NCBI GenBank assembly: GCA_002325645.1
Contig: DCSN01000016.1
Location: forward strand, 1-8,123
DNA: 8,123 nt
Direction of reading: 5' to 3'
Source: Pseudanabaena sp. UBA1465
GTDB lineage: Bacteria; Cyanobacteriota; Cyanobacteriia; Pseudanabaenales; Pseudanabaenaceae
The notes below the pieces were generated by a model that did no database searches, was not told the DNA's origin, and saw only the letters and a program-made list of their open reading frames with translations. Of the stretch, positions 1 through 6,083 are shown piece by piece; the first letter of the stretch is position 1; every line of letters begins with the position of its first letter. Made by a program: the position numbers and the translations under genes.

Positions 1-1
1 T

Positions 2-877
2 GAGTTTTCTGCACCACTAAGGTTTGGAGAGTCAGGATGGTATGGACCAATTAGAGAAGCCTCAAGCTGTAAAGTTTGGTATATCTACACTTGTCGTGTA
101 GAACACTACATTCCTAGAGAATACGTTGACAAAGAAGGTAACACGAAAACCTTTGACATTGCTTATATCCGTTGGCCAGTTATAGCTGAAGTTGGTGAAA
201 AATATATTGGGCTTAGCTGGGATGGATTCTCTAATACAAGTGAAGAGAAAAAGGATTCTAGAAGCCAATTCCCTTTTTGGCTACATATCCAAGGAGTATT
301 TAAAGATCTTGAAACAATTCTTGGAGCTAAATGGGAGCATCCAGCACTTGATGATCTACTTCTCTACAAACTATGGGACAAATTCCTTGATAAGCCTCAA
401 TATAGATGGAGTCATAAAAGAGTTAGAGCTAAATCATCAGGTATAGCTTTAAATGCTCATAGTGGTGAGGATGAGGAAGTTGATATCGATGATTCAGGAT
501 TGAAAGCACTTTCGCGGACTTTAGCTGAAGCTACGCTAGATTCATTAGACTATTCTTTTCCATATGATTCGCAAAAACTTTTTCAAGTTGAGAGAGCTAT
601 TTTACATACTCTTATCAGAGAATGGGGGACTAAATCCTATGAATTTAGCCTTAAAAAAATTTCAGATTCACTCGGCTCTTCTTCAGATACGATTGATGTT
701 GACAAGGATGTTGAGAACACAGTAAAAGTTGAAACTCTTTTTCGTGTACATTGCTACTTTGGGCTAAATCCACTTTCTAACAACCAAGACTCTTTGCAAC
801 ACCTAAAGTGTTATCAAGAGTGTGGAAGTAGTACTGGAGTGCTAAAGTTTTTATTAGCGGAACTCAATTTAGAGTAG
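2..877 (+). CDS. Unrecognised protein, first gene of a nuclease operon (5' end outside window)
   Basis: The frame is open without a stop from base 2 to the TAG at 875-877, so the window holds the last 291 residues of a longer protein. Internal ATG or TTG codons are not its start. I do not recognise the family. The visible part starts with an aromatic and Cys-rich stretch (about residues 12-45, including CKVWYIYTCRVEHY). An acidic linker follows near residue 155 (GEDEEVDIDD), and then a predicted helical C-terminal part (AERAILHTLI-like helix around residue 200). No signal peptide or membrane segment is visible in this part. It lies 5 bp upstream of the CxxC protein and is probably co-transcribed with it and the PD-(D/E)xK nuclease. 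Codon use is AT-rich and no HIP1 site occurs, unlike the genes to the right. The missing N-terminus could hold an ATPase or other recognisable domain. That the frame is coding is well supported; the function is unknown. Confidence 0.8.
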   Translation, partial: EFSAPLRFGESGWYGPIREASSCKVWYIYTCRVEHYIPREYVDKEGNTKTFDIAYIRWPVIAEVGEKYIGLSWDGFSNTSEEKKDSRSQFPFWLHIQGVFKDLETILGAKWEHPALDDLLLYKLWDKFLDKPQYRWSHKRVRAKSSGIALNAHSGEDEEVDIDDSGLKALSRTLAEATLDSLDYSFPYDSQKLFQVERAILHTLIREWGTKSYEFSLKKISDSLGSSSDTIDVDKDVENTVKVETLFRVHCYFGLNPLSNNQDSLQHLKCYQECGSSTGVLKFLLAELNLE

Positions 878-882
878 CTTGT

Positions 883-1245
883 ATGAACCAATTTACTTGT
901 GATGTTAGACTAAATTTCTTAGACGCTAGTCAAAAGACAAAGCTGAGTAAAAAGTTTAGAAATCCCAATTCCAAAGTAATGCCTCATGAGCTTGTTGTAA
1001 GTCTCCGAGTAAAACTACCTCAAGCTTATGCAGTTGTTATTGCGCTTGGATCGTCGGGGCTATGCAGTAATCGTCTTCTTATCTATCACAATTGCAGCGA
1101 AGCATCTGTAGGTTCAATACCATTTGGTATAGGTTTCCCTACCTTGCCTTGGATATGTCGTGAATGTGGAGAAAGTATTGAAGACTATAATGAAATGTCT
1201 TTTGATGTAATTGCCGTTGCCAAAGAACCTATTGAGTTTGTTTAA
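883..1245 (+). CDS. Small unrecognised protein with a C-terminal CxxC knuckle
   Basis: This 120-aa protein starts with ATG 5 bp after the upstream stop and ends 3 bp before the nuclease gene, so it is probably translationally coupled in the operon. No strong Shine-Dalgarno is visible. The N-terminal half looks beta-rich with a hydrophobic strand (AYAVVIALG, residues 48-56). The C-terminal part has PWICRECGE with Cys92 and Cys95, then a short acidic stretch and a hydrophobic end (FDVIAVA). Other cysteines are Cys6, Cys61 and Cys71. One CxxC alone is half a zinc site, so Cys61 and Cys71, or a second subunit, may complete it. I cannot name the family. It could be a specificity, adaptor or immunity-type partner of the nuclease, but this is inferred only from gene order. 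Confidence 0.8.
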   Translation: MNQFTCDVRLNFLDASQKTKLSKKFRNPNSKVMPHELVVSLRVKLPQAYAVVIALGSSGLCSNRLLIYHNCSEASVGSIPFGIGFPTLPWICRECGESIEDYNEMSFDVIAVAKEPIEFV

Positions 1246-1248
1246 TAT

Positions 1249-2034
1249 ATGTTAGATTCTTTAGACCAAGGAGCTTTGATTGTAAATTTGCTCAGAGCTT
1301 TGGAAATTTTAGACCCAAAAGATGAAACTTCGATAAATAATATAGCATCTTTTCTATATACTCCAGACACTAGACTTTCAGAACACTTAGAGAATCTCAA
1401 AACTTATATAGAAATTAAATCGCCCACGGACTTACAGCGTAAAAATGCTGGTAATTTACTAGAGACGATAGTAGCTCTCACATTCTGTGGATTGAAAGGT
1501 CTTACTAGCATAAAAAGTTTTCGTTCTGCTAGTTCTCAGTATGATCTTTTGGTAAGTGGTGATAATTTACATTGGTTTCCTCTTTATAGACTTCTTTATA
1601 TGAAAGATAATCAAAGAGATATTGTTGTTGAAGCTAAGTGTACTAAGGCAAAAGTAAATGATCAGCAGTTTGCGAGATTATGTAGTCTTATGGAAGTTAA
1701 TCTTTTTAGCACTACTGGATTAGGAATATTTTTTACTTTGAAAGGTGCAACAGGTTTTCCCAAAAGAGATCAGACTGAAAGACAACAAAAGCTTAGTGAA
1801 GCAAGGCTGAGACAAGCTCTTTTTCATGCCAGAACTGGTAAGACAGTAATTGTCCTAGATGCACAGGATATATTTGAACTAGATAAACCCGCGTCTTTAA
1901 TTCATATACTTACAAGAAAAATTCGAGATGTAGAGCATCTTAGTGGGCTTGTAACAGAACCTTGTAGTGATACTTTGACTGCCGATTTGCCAAGTCATTT
2001 AGCGCTTATAATTAGCCATTTACAAGATTCTTAA
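1249..2034 (+). CDS. Putative PD-(D/E)xK restriction-endonuclease-like protein
   Basis: This 261-aa protein carries the core order of the PD-(D/E)xK nuclease superfamily. Residues 65-78 form a helix ending in the conserved glutamate (GNLLETIVAL, Glu72). Asp99 lies in a hydrophobic strand (QYDLLVSG). Glu128-Ala-Lys130 lies in the next strand (IVVEAKCT). Gln139 and Gln140 (NDQQFARL) stand where Mrr/RecB-like nucleases often have a conserved glutamine. A further helix and strand follow (ARTGKTVIVLDAQD, residues 194-207). This pattern predicts a metal-dependent DNA or RNA nuclease; substrate and specificity cannot be read. Residues 1-60 are helical and may contact partners. The ATG is 3 bp after the previous stop, consistent with a three-gene operon. 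The gene is AT-rich and has no HIP1 site, which suggests transfer. A catalytically dead relative is unlikely because all core residues are present. The fold call is fairly secure; a defence role is inferred. Confidence 0.8.
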   Translation: MLDSLDQGALIVNLLRALEILDPKDETSINNIASFLYTPDTRLSEHLENLKTYIEIKSPTDLQRKNAGNLLETIVALTFCGLKGLTSIKSFRSASSQYDLLVSGDNLHWFPLYRLLYMKDNQRDIVVEAKCTKAKVNDQQFARLCSLMEVNLFSTTGLGIFFTLKGATGFPKRDQTERQQKLSEARLRQALFHARTGKTVIVLDAQDIFELDKPASLIHILTRKIRDVEHLSGLVTEPCSDTLTADLPSHLALIISHLQDS

Positions 2035-2071
2035 CTCAATATTTTCTGGGGGAAAAGCTCAAGCTTCGGGA

Positions 2072-2151
2072 CATAAGGCTTTAAAAGCAGATGTAGTTAA
2101 ACAATCGTCTGATGTGGCGATCGCTAATTTATACCATTACTTCCAATAAGC
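2072..2151 (+). repeat. 80-bp direct repeat, left copy, beside the toxin gene
   Basis: This stretch matches 2787-2867 in the same orientation with about six mismatches and one inserted base. It sits just downstream of the nuclease operon and beyond the 3' end of yoeB. On the plus strand one frame reads into it from at least 2033 and gives KADVVKQSSDVAIANLYHYF before a stop. It therefore looks like the end of a lost coding sequence rather than a simple repeat. It includes the first HIP1 site of the window. Confidence 0.75.
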
Positions 2152-2156
2152 CGAAT

Positions 2157-2170
2157 AAAGCGATCGCTTT
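2157..2170. repeat. 14-bp palindrome built on a HIP1 site
   Basis: AAAGCGATCGCTTT is a perfect palindrome between the converging nuclease operon and yoeB. It has no loop and only two further T residues, so a Rho-independent terminator is possible but weak. It is equally explained as an extended HIP1 site, which is abundant in cyanobacteria. Confidence 0.5.
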
Positions 2171-2174
2171 TTAC

Positions 2175-2456
2175 TCAATAGTGATATCTACATTGCAAAA
2201 ATTTAATGTAATTTTGTTCAACTAGATAAACCAGTCGATGCTCTTGAGTAATACGACGCGACCAAATACCAGAGCCAAGATATTTTAAAGGTTCAGGCTT
2301 CCCAATTCCGTTAAAAGGATCGCGCATGACTGCATCAACTAAATCCATTACCCTCAAAGCAACCTTACGATCAACAGAAATCCAATGGGTTAAATCTGTA
2401 CGAAAATCTTGATCGAAAATAGATTCTCTACTTAATGGAGCATTACTCTTTGACAA
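2175..2456 (-). CDS. yoeB: YoeB family type II toxin (mRNA interferase)
   Basis: This 93-aa protein matches YoeB/Txe over nearly its full length. YoeB is a RelE-fold endoribonuclease that cuts translated mRNA at the ribosomal A site and is neutralised by YefM. Signature blocks are DLTHW (21-25), DPFNGIGKPEPLK (46-58), WSRRITQEHRLVY (65-77) and the C-terminal CRYHY. The active-site residues of E. coli YoeB (Glu46, Arg65, His83) correspond to Glu55, Arg74 and His92, so the toxin looks intact. The predicted start is TTG at 2456-2454, inside the 3' end of yefM with a 14-bp overlap. No in-frame ATG lies upstream of the conserved core, and the extended N-terminus resembles other cyanobacterial members. 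The overlap and weak start suggest translation coupled to the antitoxin. The gene contains no frameshift. Confidence 0.93.
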   Translation of the reverse strand: MSKSNAPLSRESIFDQDFRTDLTHWISVDRKVALRVMDLVDAVMRDPFNGIGKPEPLKYLGSGIWSRRITQEHRLVYLVEQNYIKFLQCRYHY

Positions 2457-2727
2457 GTCCTAACTCCTTTCGCAAATCATCAGGTGTTTGAGAAGTTTCA
2501 ACATGTGTTCTAGCTCGACTAATAGCATTTAGCAAACGTTCCGCATTTCTAGGCGATCGCAAAAGATGCATAGTTTCTAACAAACTTTGTAACTCATCCG
2601 CAGCAATCAAGGCAACATTTTCACCACTTTGACTTTTGATATAGATAATCTCGCGATCGTTGACAACGCGATCAAGTAATACATTCAAATTGGGCGTTGT
2701 CTGTGCATAGCTGGTTTCAATAATCAT
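2443..2727 (-). CDS. yefM: YefM/Phd family antitoxin
   Basis: This 94-aa protein is the antitoxin partner of YoeB. The N-terminal part, about residues 1-55, has the Phd/YefM DNA-binding fold pattern: MIIETSYAQ, then LDRVVNDREIIYIKSQSGE, then VALIAADELQSLLET. It is expected to dimerise and bind its own operator. The C-terminal part (about 56-94) is charged and probably disordered until it wraps around the toxin. The ATG at 2727-2725 is preceded by an AAGAAAG purine run and by a perfect palindrome over the likely transcription start. Its 3' end overlaps yoeB by 14 bp, which is the usual antitoxin-first order. HIP1 sites are present, so this module is better adapted to the host base pattern than the operon at 1-2034. 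Confidence 0.93.
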   Translation of the reverse strand: MIIETSYAQTTPNLNVLLDRVVNDREIIYIKSQSGENVALIAADELQSLLETMHLLRSPRNAERLLNAISRARTHVETSQTPDDLRKELGLVKE

Positions 2728-2735
2728 GATGACTT

Positions 2736-2760
2736 TCTTAAATCTTATTAAGATTTAAGA
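2736..2760 (-). promoter_or_regulatory. Probable YefM operator palindrome
   Basis: Two perfect 12-bp arms, TCTTAAATCTTA and TAAGATTTAAGA, flank a single central base. The palindrome lies 9-33 bp upstream of the yefM ATG and overlaps the last base of the TATAAT box, so it spans the predicted transcription start. YefM-YoeB complexes autorepress by binding palindromes at this position. The sequence differs from the TGTACA-centred E. coli site, so operator identity is inferred from position and symmetry. Confidence 0.65.
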
Positions 2761-2788
2761 TTATAGTGGATTCTCTAAAATTATTGCA
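2760..2788 (-). promoter_or_regulatory. Promoter of yefM-yoeB
   Basis: On the minus strand a consensus TATAAT occupies 2765-2760. With a 17-bp spacer the -35 position is TGCAAT (2788-2783), which is a poor match, so strength would depend on the -10. Transcription would start near 2753 inside the palindrome, leaving a leader of about 25 nt before the ATG. Confidence 0.5.
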
Positions 2789-2867
2789 TAAAGCTTTAAA
2801 ACGCAGATGTAGTTAAAAAATCGTCTTATGTGGCGATCGCTAATCTATACCATTACTTTCAAGAAGC
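2787..2867 (+). repeat. 80-bp direct repeat, right copy, beside the antitoxin promoter
   Basis: This is the second copy of the sequence at 2072-2151, in the same orientation, with one extra C that breaks the reading frame found in the left copy. After the insertion the same peptide can be followed (ADVVKKSSYVAIANLYHYF), ending with QEA and a stop. The two copies bracket the toxin-antitoxin pair and its promoter. This suggests either duplication during insertion or recombination at a pre-existing sequence. Confidence 0.75.
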
Positions 2868-2934
2868 ATAAGTCAAATTTCATTATCTTGACTTAGACGT
2901 AGTAACAACTCGCGTAGACTTCTCTTGAAGAAAT

Positions 2935-4584
2935 TCATATAATTGACTCCAACATTTCCTGCCTAATTTGCAATAAATCGACAAATTGTTTAATGGATTT
3001 ATGTAATGTTGTTTGCATATACTCCCATTCCCTATGTTCTTTTTTATTTTCAGAATCCAGAGTAAGATCCTGTAACCTTTGACTAACCGCAAGCGCTTGC
3101 TCCTTAGCCGCAGGAATTAACGATGGAGCTATATATTTCGCAGCATCGCGAATAAATTCACTGATACCCCAATAATTACTTATTAATTGAGAAGTTGTGA
3201 TAAATCGATCCAGAGTGGTGATAATTACTTCAAGAACGATCGCACTTACTTCTTCATTCCAGATCGTTTTATGCCTAAAGAGAAGCGACTTAAAAAGATT
3301 ACTAAAGGCTAAATCAGGATTTTTGAGCAGATGGATTTCTGCTGCTTGTTGTTGAAAATCTAAAATGAGACTATCGGCTAAAGGCTGACCAGCAATGCGA
3401 TTGACCGACTCCTCTTGACTAAACTCAGCCAAGGCTTGCAACCAAACTAAATTCCCTGTTTTTTGAGCCGCCGCAATCCATCCTTGGAGGAGTAAGCGAT
3501 CGCTTTGTGAATGATTAGCAGCCTTAACTAAATCCTCAGTAGACATCACCAGATGCTGATTCCAAAAAGATAACGGCGTTGATGTCAGCATCTTCAATAA
3601 CCACGAAGCGCGATCGCCAATTTGATTATTATTTTGATGATCGTTACTTTTCGCCTCAATTCCATCCCTCAGCATCTCAAGCGTATGCGCTTCAGGCAAA
3701 TCAACCGTAAAATATGGCTGATTCCCATCACGCTGTAATTTGATCAAATCCTGAACTCTGGCGATCGCTCTTTGGCAAAATCTCGACTCAGGCAAACAGG
3801 TCAGCAAATCAACGGTAATGCGCCGCACTTCCTTACTGCGATCGTCAAGTAATGCTTCCAAAAAAGGCTCATCTGCCATACTCAAATTATCGCTAAACGA
3901 TTCCAAAAAAGCGGTGCGATCGCTGGCACTTTCCTGTTTCCATGTTGACTCTAACAGTTGTCTTGCTTGATTAGGTTCTTGACGACGTGATTGCGAAAGC
4001 CACATTAACCGTGCCGCCTTACTTCCCGTCTCCCATACCGATTCATCCTCACTCGCCACATAGTTCCATTCAGGATTTTGCGCCGCTAACCATTGCCCAC
4101 GCTTACCCAATACCTTAGCGATCGCTTCTCGCAAATCCGATTGTCTTTTACCCAAGTCCAGTAAGCTCGGTAAGCTAGTTTCATGAACCCTTTGACCGAG
4201 AGCAGCTAAGCGATCAAGTAGTTCGGGCAGCAGTTGCGTTTGTTCACCATTCATCATCAGCGATAGATAGTAATTAATGCGATCGCCACAACGAGGTAAA
4301 TCCTCTAATTCACAGGGTTGGGGAATTGGTAATTGGTGATTGGTGATTGGTAATTGTCCTGCTTGTTGGTACATGGTTGCGATCGCCACGGTACTTAGCA
4401 AGGCGGATTCTTGATTGGTGGTATCAACACTCGCTAGTAGCTGACCCAACTTTCCATCGGTACTAATGGGAGTAAATGCTTGCCTCTGGGTTCCAATCAG
4501 GGCAGTGGCGGTGATAGTTTGGAAGATTGATGACTCATTCATATAGTTTGCGAAACCTTTATGTGTGATTAAGTAGCTCAACAT
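2935..4584 (-). CDS. DUF5691 family protein
   Basis: The 549-aa length and the opening ALIGTQRQ motif (residues 28-35) fit DUF5691, a helical protein family of unknown function that travels with VWA, SWIM and MoxR genes. The protein is almost entirely predicted helix. A HEAT-like repeat is visible at 238-265 (EPFLEALLDDRSKEVRR onward), suggesting a protein-binding scaffold in the cytoplasm. There is no signal peptide. The start at 4584 is the longest; the ATG at 4542 (Met15, MNESSIFQ) fits the usual family N-terminus better, and neither has a strong ribosome site. Residues 76-87 (GQLPITNHQLPI) are encoded by a heptanucleotide tandem repeat and look like a recent insertion. The gene is 75 bp downstream of VWA on the same strand, with a strong palindrome between them. 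Many HIP1 sites mark it as resident. Confidence 0.8.
   Translation of the reverse strand: MLSYLITHKGFANYMNESSIFQTITATALIGTQRQAFTPISTDGKLGQLLASVDTTNQESALLSTVAIATMYQQAGQLPITNHQLPIPQPCELEDLPRCGDRINYYLSLMMNGEQTQLLPELLDRLAALGQRVHETSLPSLLDLGKRQSDLREAIAKVLGKRGQWLAAQNPEWNYVASEDESVWETGSKAARLMWLSQSRRQEPNQARQLLESTWKQESASDRTAFLESFSDNLSMADEPFLEALLDDRSKEVRRITVDLLTCLPESRFCQRAIARVQDLIKLQRDGNQPYFTVDLPEAHTLEMLRDGIEAKSNDHQNNNQIGDRASWLLKMLTSTPLSFWNQHLVMSTEDLVKAANHSQSDRLLLQGWIAAAQKTGNLVWLQALAEFSQEESVNRIAGQPLADSLILDFQQQAAEIHLLKNPDLAFSNLFKSLLFRHKTIWNEEVSAIVLEVIITTLDRFITTSQLISNYWGISEFIRDAAKYIAPSLIPAAKEQALAVSQRLQDLTLDSENKKEHREWEYMQTTLHKSIKQFVDLLQIRQEMLESII
4324..4351. repeat. Heptanucleotide tandem repeat inside the DUF5691 gene
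   Basis: Four copies of RATTGGT (AATTGGT twice, then GATTGGT twice) run head to tail, followed by a degenerate fifth copy to 4358. Tandem heptamers of this type are common between cyanobacterial genes. Here the repeat is inside the coding frame, and every three units (21 bp) restore the frame, so it encodes a Pro/Ile/Asn/Gln-rich stretch. Confidence 0.85.
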
Positions 4585-4603
4585 AATTAAACCCTAAAAC
4601 CAG

Positions 4604-4638
4604 AGGTAGTTCCGCCCGCGTAGCGGGCGGAACTACCT
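4604..4638. repeat. Perfect 16-bp-arm palindrome between VWA and DUF5691 genes
   Basis: Arms at 4604-4619 and 4623-4638 are exact reverse complements around a 3-base loop, with a GC-rich core (CCGCCCGC). The outer bases AAACCA (4597-4602) and TGGTTT (4642-4647) extend the symmetry. A T-run follows only on the plus strand, so it is not a classical terminator for the minus-strand operon. This GTAGTTCCGCCCGC type is a dispersed palindrome in several cyanobacteria. In RNA it could stabilise the VWA transcript end or reduce read-through into DUF5691. Confidence 0.85.
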
Positions 4639-4659
4639 TTTTGGTTTACTTATGCCTAG

Positions 4660-5817
4660 CTACTTAGTTGCAGCCCATTGTTGAATATCTTGACGGTTAA
4701 TCGCCGCCGCCATTAAATCTGGGAAGAGGTCTGGAGTACAGGCAAAGGAAGGCACGCCAAAACTGGCGATCGCCGCCGTATTGTTGTGATCATAGGAAGG
4801 CGCACCATCATCATTTAAAGCTAATAGCGCAATCACCTGTACCCCAGAAGCCACTAGAGCCGCCATTCTCTTTAACATTTCTTGATTGTTGCCACCCTCA
4901 TATAAATCGCTAATCAATACCAAAATCGTTTCATGAGGCTGACGAATTAGGCTCTGACAATAGGCGATCGCCTGATTAATATCCGTGCCGCCGCCTAATT
5001 GCGTGCCAAAGAGAACTTCCACTGGATCTTGCAGCAACTCCGTCAAATCCACAACCGCCGTATCAAAGACCACCATACTGGTTTTGACCGCAGGCAAAGT
5101 GGCTAAAACCGCACTAAAAATTCCTGCATAGACCACAGAAGTCGCCATTGAGCCGCTTTGATCAACACAGAGAATGATATCCCTAAGAGAAGAACGCTTG
5201 CGCCCATAGCCAATGCGTGTTTCAGGAATAATAGTTCGATATTTGGGTTGATAGTTTTTAAGATTGGCGCGAATGGTGCGATGCCAATCAATTTCATGAT
5301 GTCGAGGACGACGATTGCGAGTGGCTCGATTGAGACTGCCTAAGATCGCCTGTCTGGTGGGATTTTCTAATTTGCGTTGCAGTTCCTCAACTACTCGCCG
5401 CACCACTAACCTTGCAGTTTCCTTAGTCTTGCTTGGCATGATGCCGCTAAGAGACAATAGATTTGAGACAAGATGCACATCAGGCTCGATCGCTTCCAGC
5501 ATTTCTGGCTCTAGGAGCATTCTCTGCAAGTTCAATCTTTCCAAAGCGTCCTGCTGCATAATTCGCACAACCGAAGTCGGGAAGAAAGTGCGAATATCCC
5601 CTAACCAACGCGCTACCTTGGGCGATGAACTTCCCAATCCTCCTTTTCGATCTTCAGAGCCATCAAGATGATCCTCTCCATACAAAGCTGCCAAGGCTCC
5701 ATCCATCGCTAAATCGCGATCGCTCAGGCAACTGCCACCAATGCCATCGGCGGCTCCGCCCCCAAGGATCAATCGCCATTTTCGTAGGCGATCGGCTTGT
5801 TGCTCTCTAACTATCAT
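4660..5817 (-). CDS. VWA (von Willebrand factor A) domain protein, CoxE-like
   Basis: This 385-aa protein has a C-terminal VWA domain from about residue 210 to 375. The metal-ion-dependent adhesion site is complete: Asp219-x-Ser221-x-Ser223 (CVDQSGSM), Thr278 (GGGTDINQ) and Asp304 (LISDLYEGG). The N-terminal 200 residues are helical and basic, with an Arg-rich stretch before the VWA domain (RATRNRRPRHH, 164-174). There is no signal peptide, so it is cytoplasmic. VWA proteins of this kind usually work with a MoxR AAA+ ATPase to assemble or remodel protein complexes. No MoxR gene is in the window, but DUF5691 follows on the same strand and SWIM is divergent. The ATG at 5817 has a good AAGGA site 7 bp upstream. 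The target of this system is not known to me. Confidence 0.9.
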   Translation of the reverse strand: MIVREQQADRLRKWRLILGGGAADGIGGSCLSDRDLAMDGALAALYGEDHLDGSEDRKGGLGSSSPKVARWLGDIRTFFPTSVVRIMQQDALERLNLQRMLLEPEMLEAIEPDVHLVSNLLSLSGIMPSKTKETARLVVRRVVEELQRKLENPTRQAILGSLNRATRNRRPRHHEIDWHRTIRANLKNYQPKYRTIIPETRIGYGRKRSSLRDIILCVDQSGSMATSVVYAGIFSAVLATLPAVKTSMVVFDTAVVDLTELLQDPVEVLFGTQLGGGTDINQAIAYCQSLIRQPHETILVLISDLYEGGNNQEMLKRMAALVASGVQVIALLALNDDGAPSYDHNNTAAIASFGVPSFACTPDLFPDLMAAAINRQDIQQWAATK

Positions 5818-5824
5818 TTATTTA

Positions 5825-5829
5825 TCCTT
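5825..5829 (-). promoter_or_regulatory. Ribosome binding site of the VWA gene
   Basis: AAGGA on the minus strand lies 7 bases before the ATG at 5817. It is the clearest Shine-Dalgarno in the window and supports that start. Confidence 0.7.
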
Positions 5830-5902
5830 AAAGATTCAGTGGTTATATTCTCTTTTACTTAACGGAACTACACAATTGATGTTAGGTGGAACCCTCTCTC
5901 CC

Positions 5903-5922
5903 ATCAAGGGAGAGGGGGTGTA
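5903..5922 (+). repeat. 20-bp direct repeat, left copy
   Basis: ATCAAGGGAGAGGGGGTGTA matches 6084-6103 at 19 of 20 bases in the same orientation. The first 14 bases end one base before the inner terminal repeat at 5918, so it could be a target duplication made by the inner element. Together with CTCTCCC at 5896-5902 it also forms a short hairpin. Confidence 0.7.
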
Positions 5923-5931
5923 CACACAAGT
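5918..5931. repeat. Inner terminal inverted repeat, left
   Basis: GTGTACACACAAGT is the exact reverse complement of 6065-6078. The pair encloses 133 bp that contain the central hairpin, as expected for a miniature inverted-repeat element. Confidence 0.75.
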
Positions 5932-5957
5932 TGTCAGCTATAGCGCGAGTTACTAAT

Positions 5958-6039
5958 GATCCCCCTCAATCCCCCTTAAAAAGGGGGAAGAAGAAAATTT
6001 AATTTATTCTCCCCCTTTTTAAGGGGGGCTGGGGGGATC
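5958..6039. repeat. Central C-run/G-run imperfect hairpin
   Basis: The left arm (5958-5987, GATCCCCC then CCCCCTTAAAAAGGGGG) pairs with the right arm (6011-6039, CCCCCTTTTTAAGGGGG then GGGGGGATC) around an AT-rich loop. Each arm can also fold on itself. This GATCCCCCT...CCCCCTTAAAAAGGGGG family is very common between cyanobacterial genes. It would block read-through between the divergent units. Confidence 0.8.
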
Positions 6040-6064
6040 TAAACCCTGAAACGTAGATAGAGAG

Positions 6065-6078
6065 ACTTGTGTGTACAC
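6065..6078. repeat. Inner terminal inverted repeat, right
   Basis: ACTTGTGTGTACAC is the exact reverse complement of 5918-5931 and closes the inner element. Confidence 0.75.
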
Positions 6079-6083
6079 GGTAG

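Noticed and set aside
192..446. Plus-strand open frame of 84 codons at the left end
   Set aside because: It lies inside the longer open frame from base 2 to 877, which has continuous protein-like composition; this one is a shadow.
500..877. Separate 125-aa gene starting at TTG 500
   Set aside because: The same frame is open to base 2 without a stop, so TTG 500 is an internal leucine codon of the partial first gene.
2033..2149. Small intact gene ending in ANLYHYFQ
   Set aside because: The frame reads through the left repeat but has no start codon with a ribosome site, and it overlaps the nuclease stop; it is better described as a remnant.
2101..2170. Strong Rho-independent terminator between the converging units
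   Set aside because: The only symmetry is a HIP1-based palindrome without a loop and with a short T-run.
2883..3092. Minus-strand frame of 69 codons
   Set aside because: It overlaps the 3' end of the DUF5691 gene in another frame and has no family features.
5103..5956. Several short open frames on both strands across the VWA gene and upstream
   Set aside because: They are out-of-frame shadows of the VWA gene, whose complete MIDAS motif fixes the true frame; the last runs into palindromic repeats.
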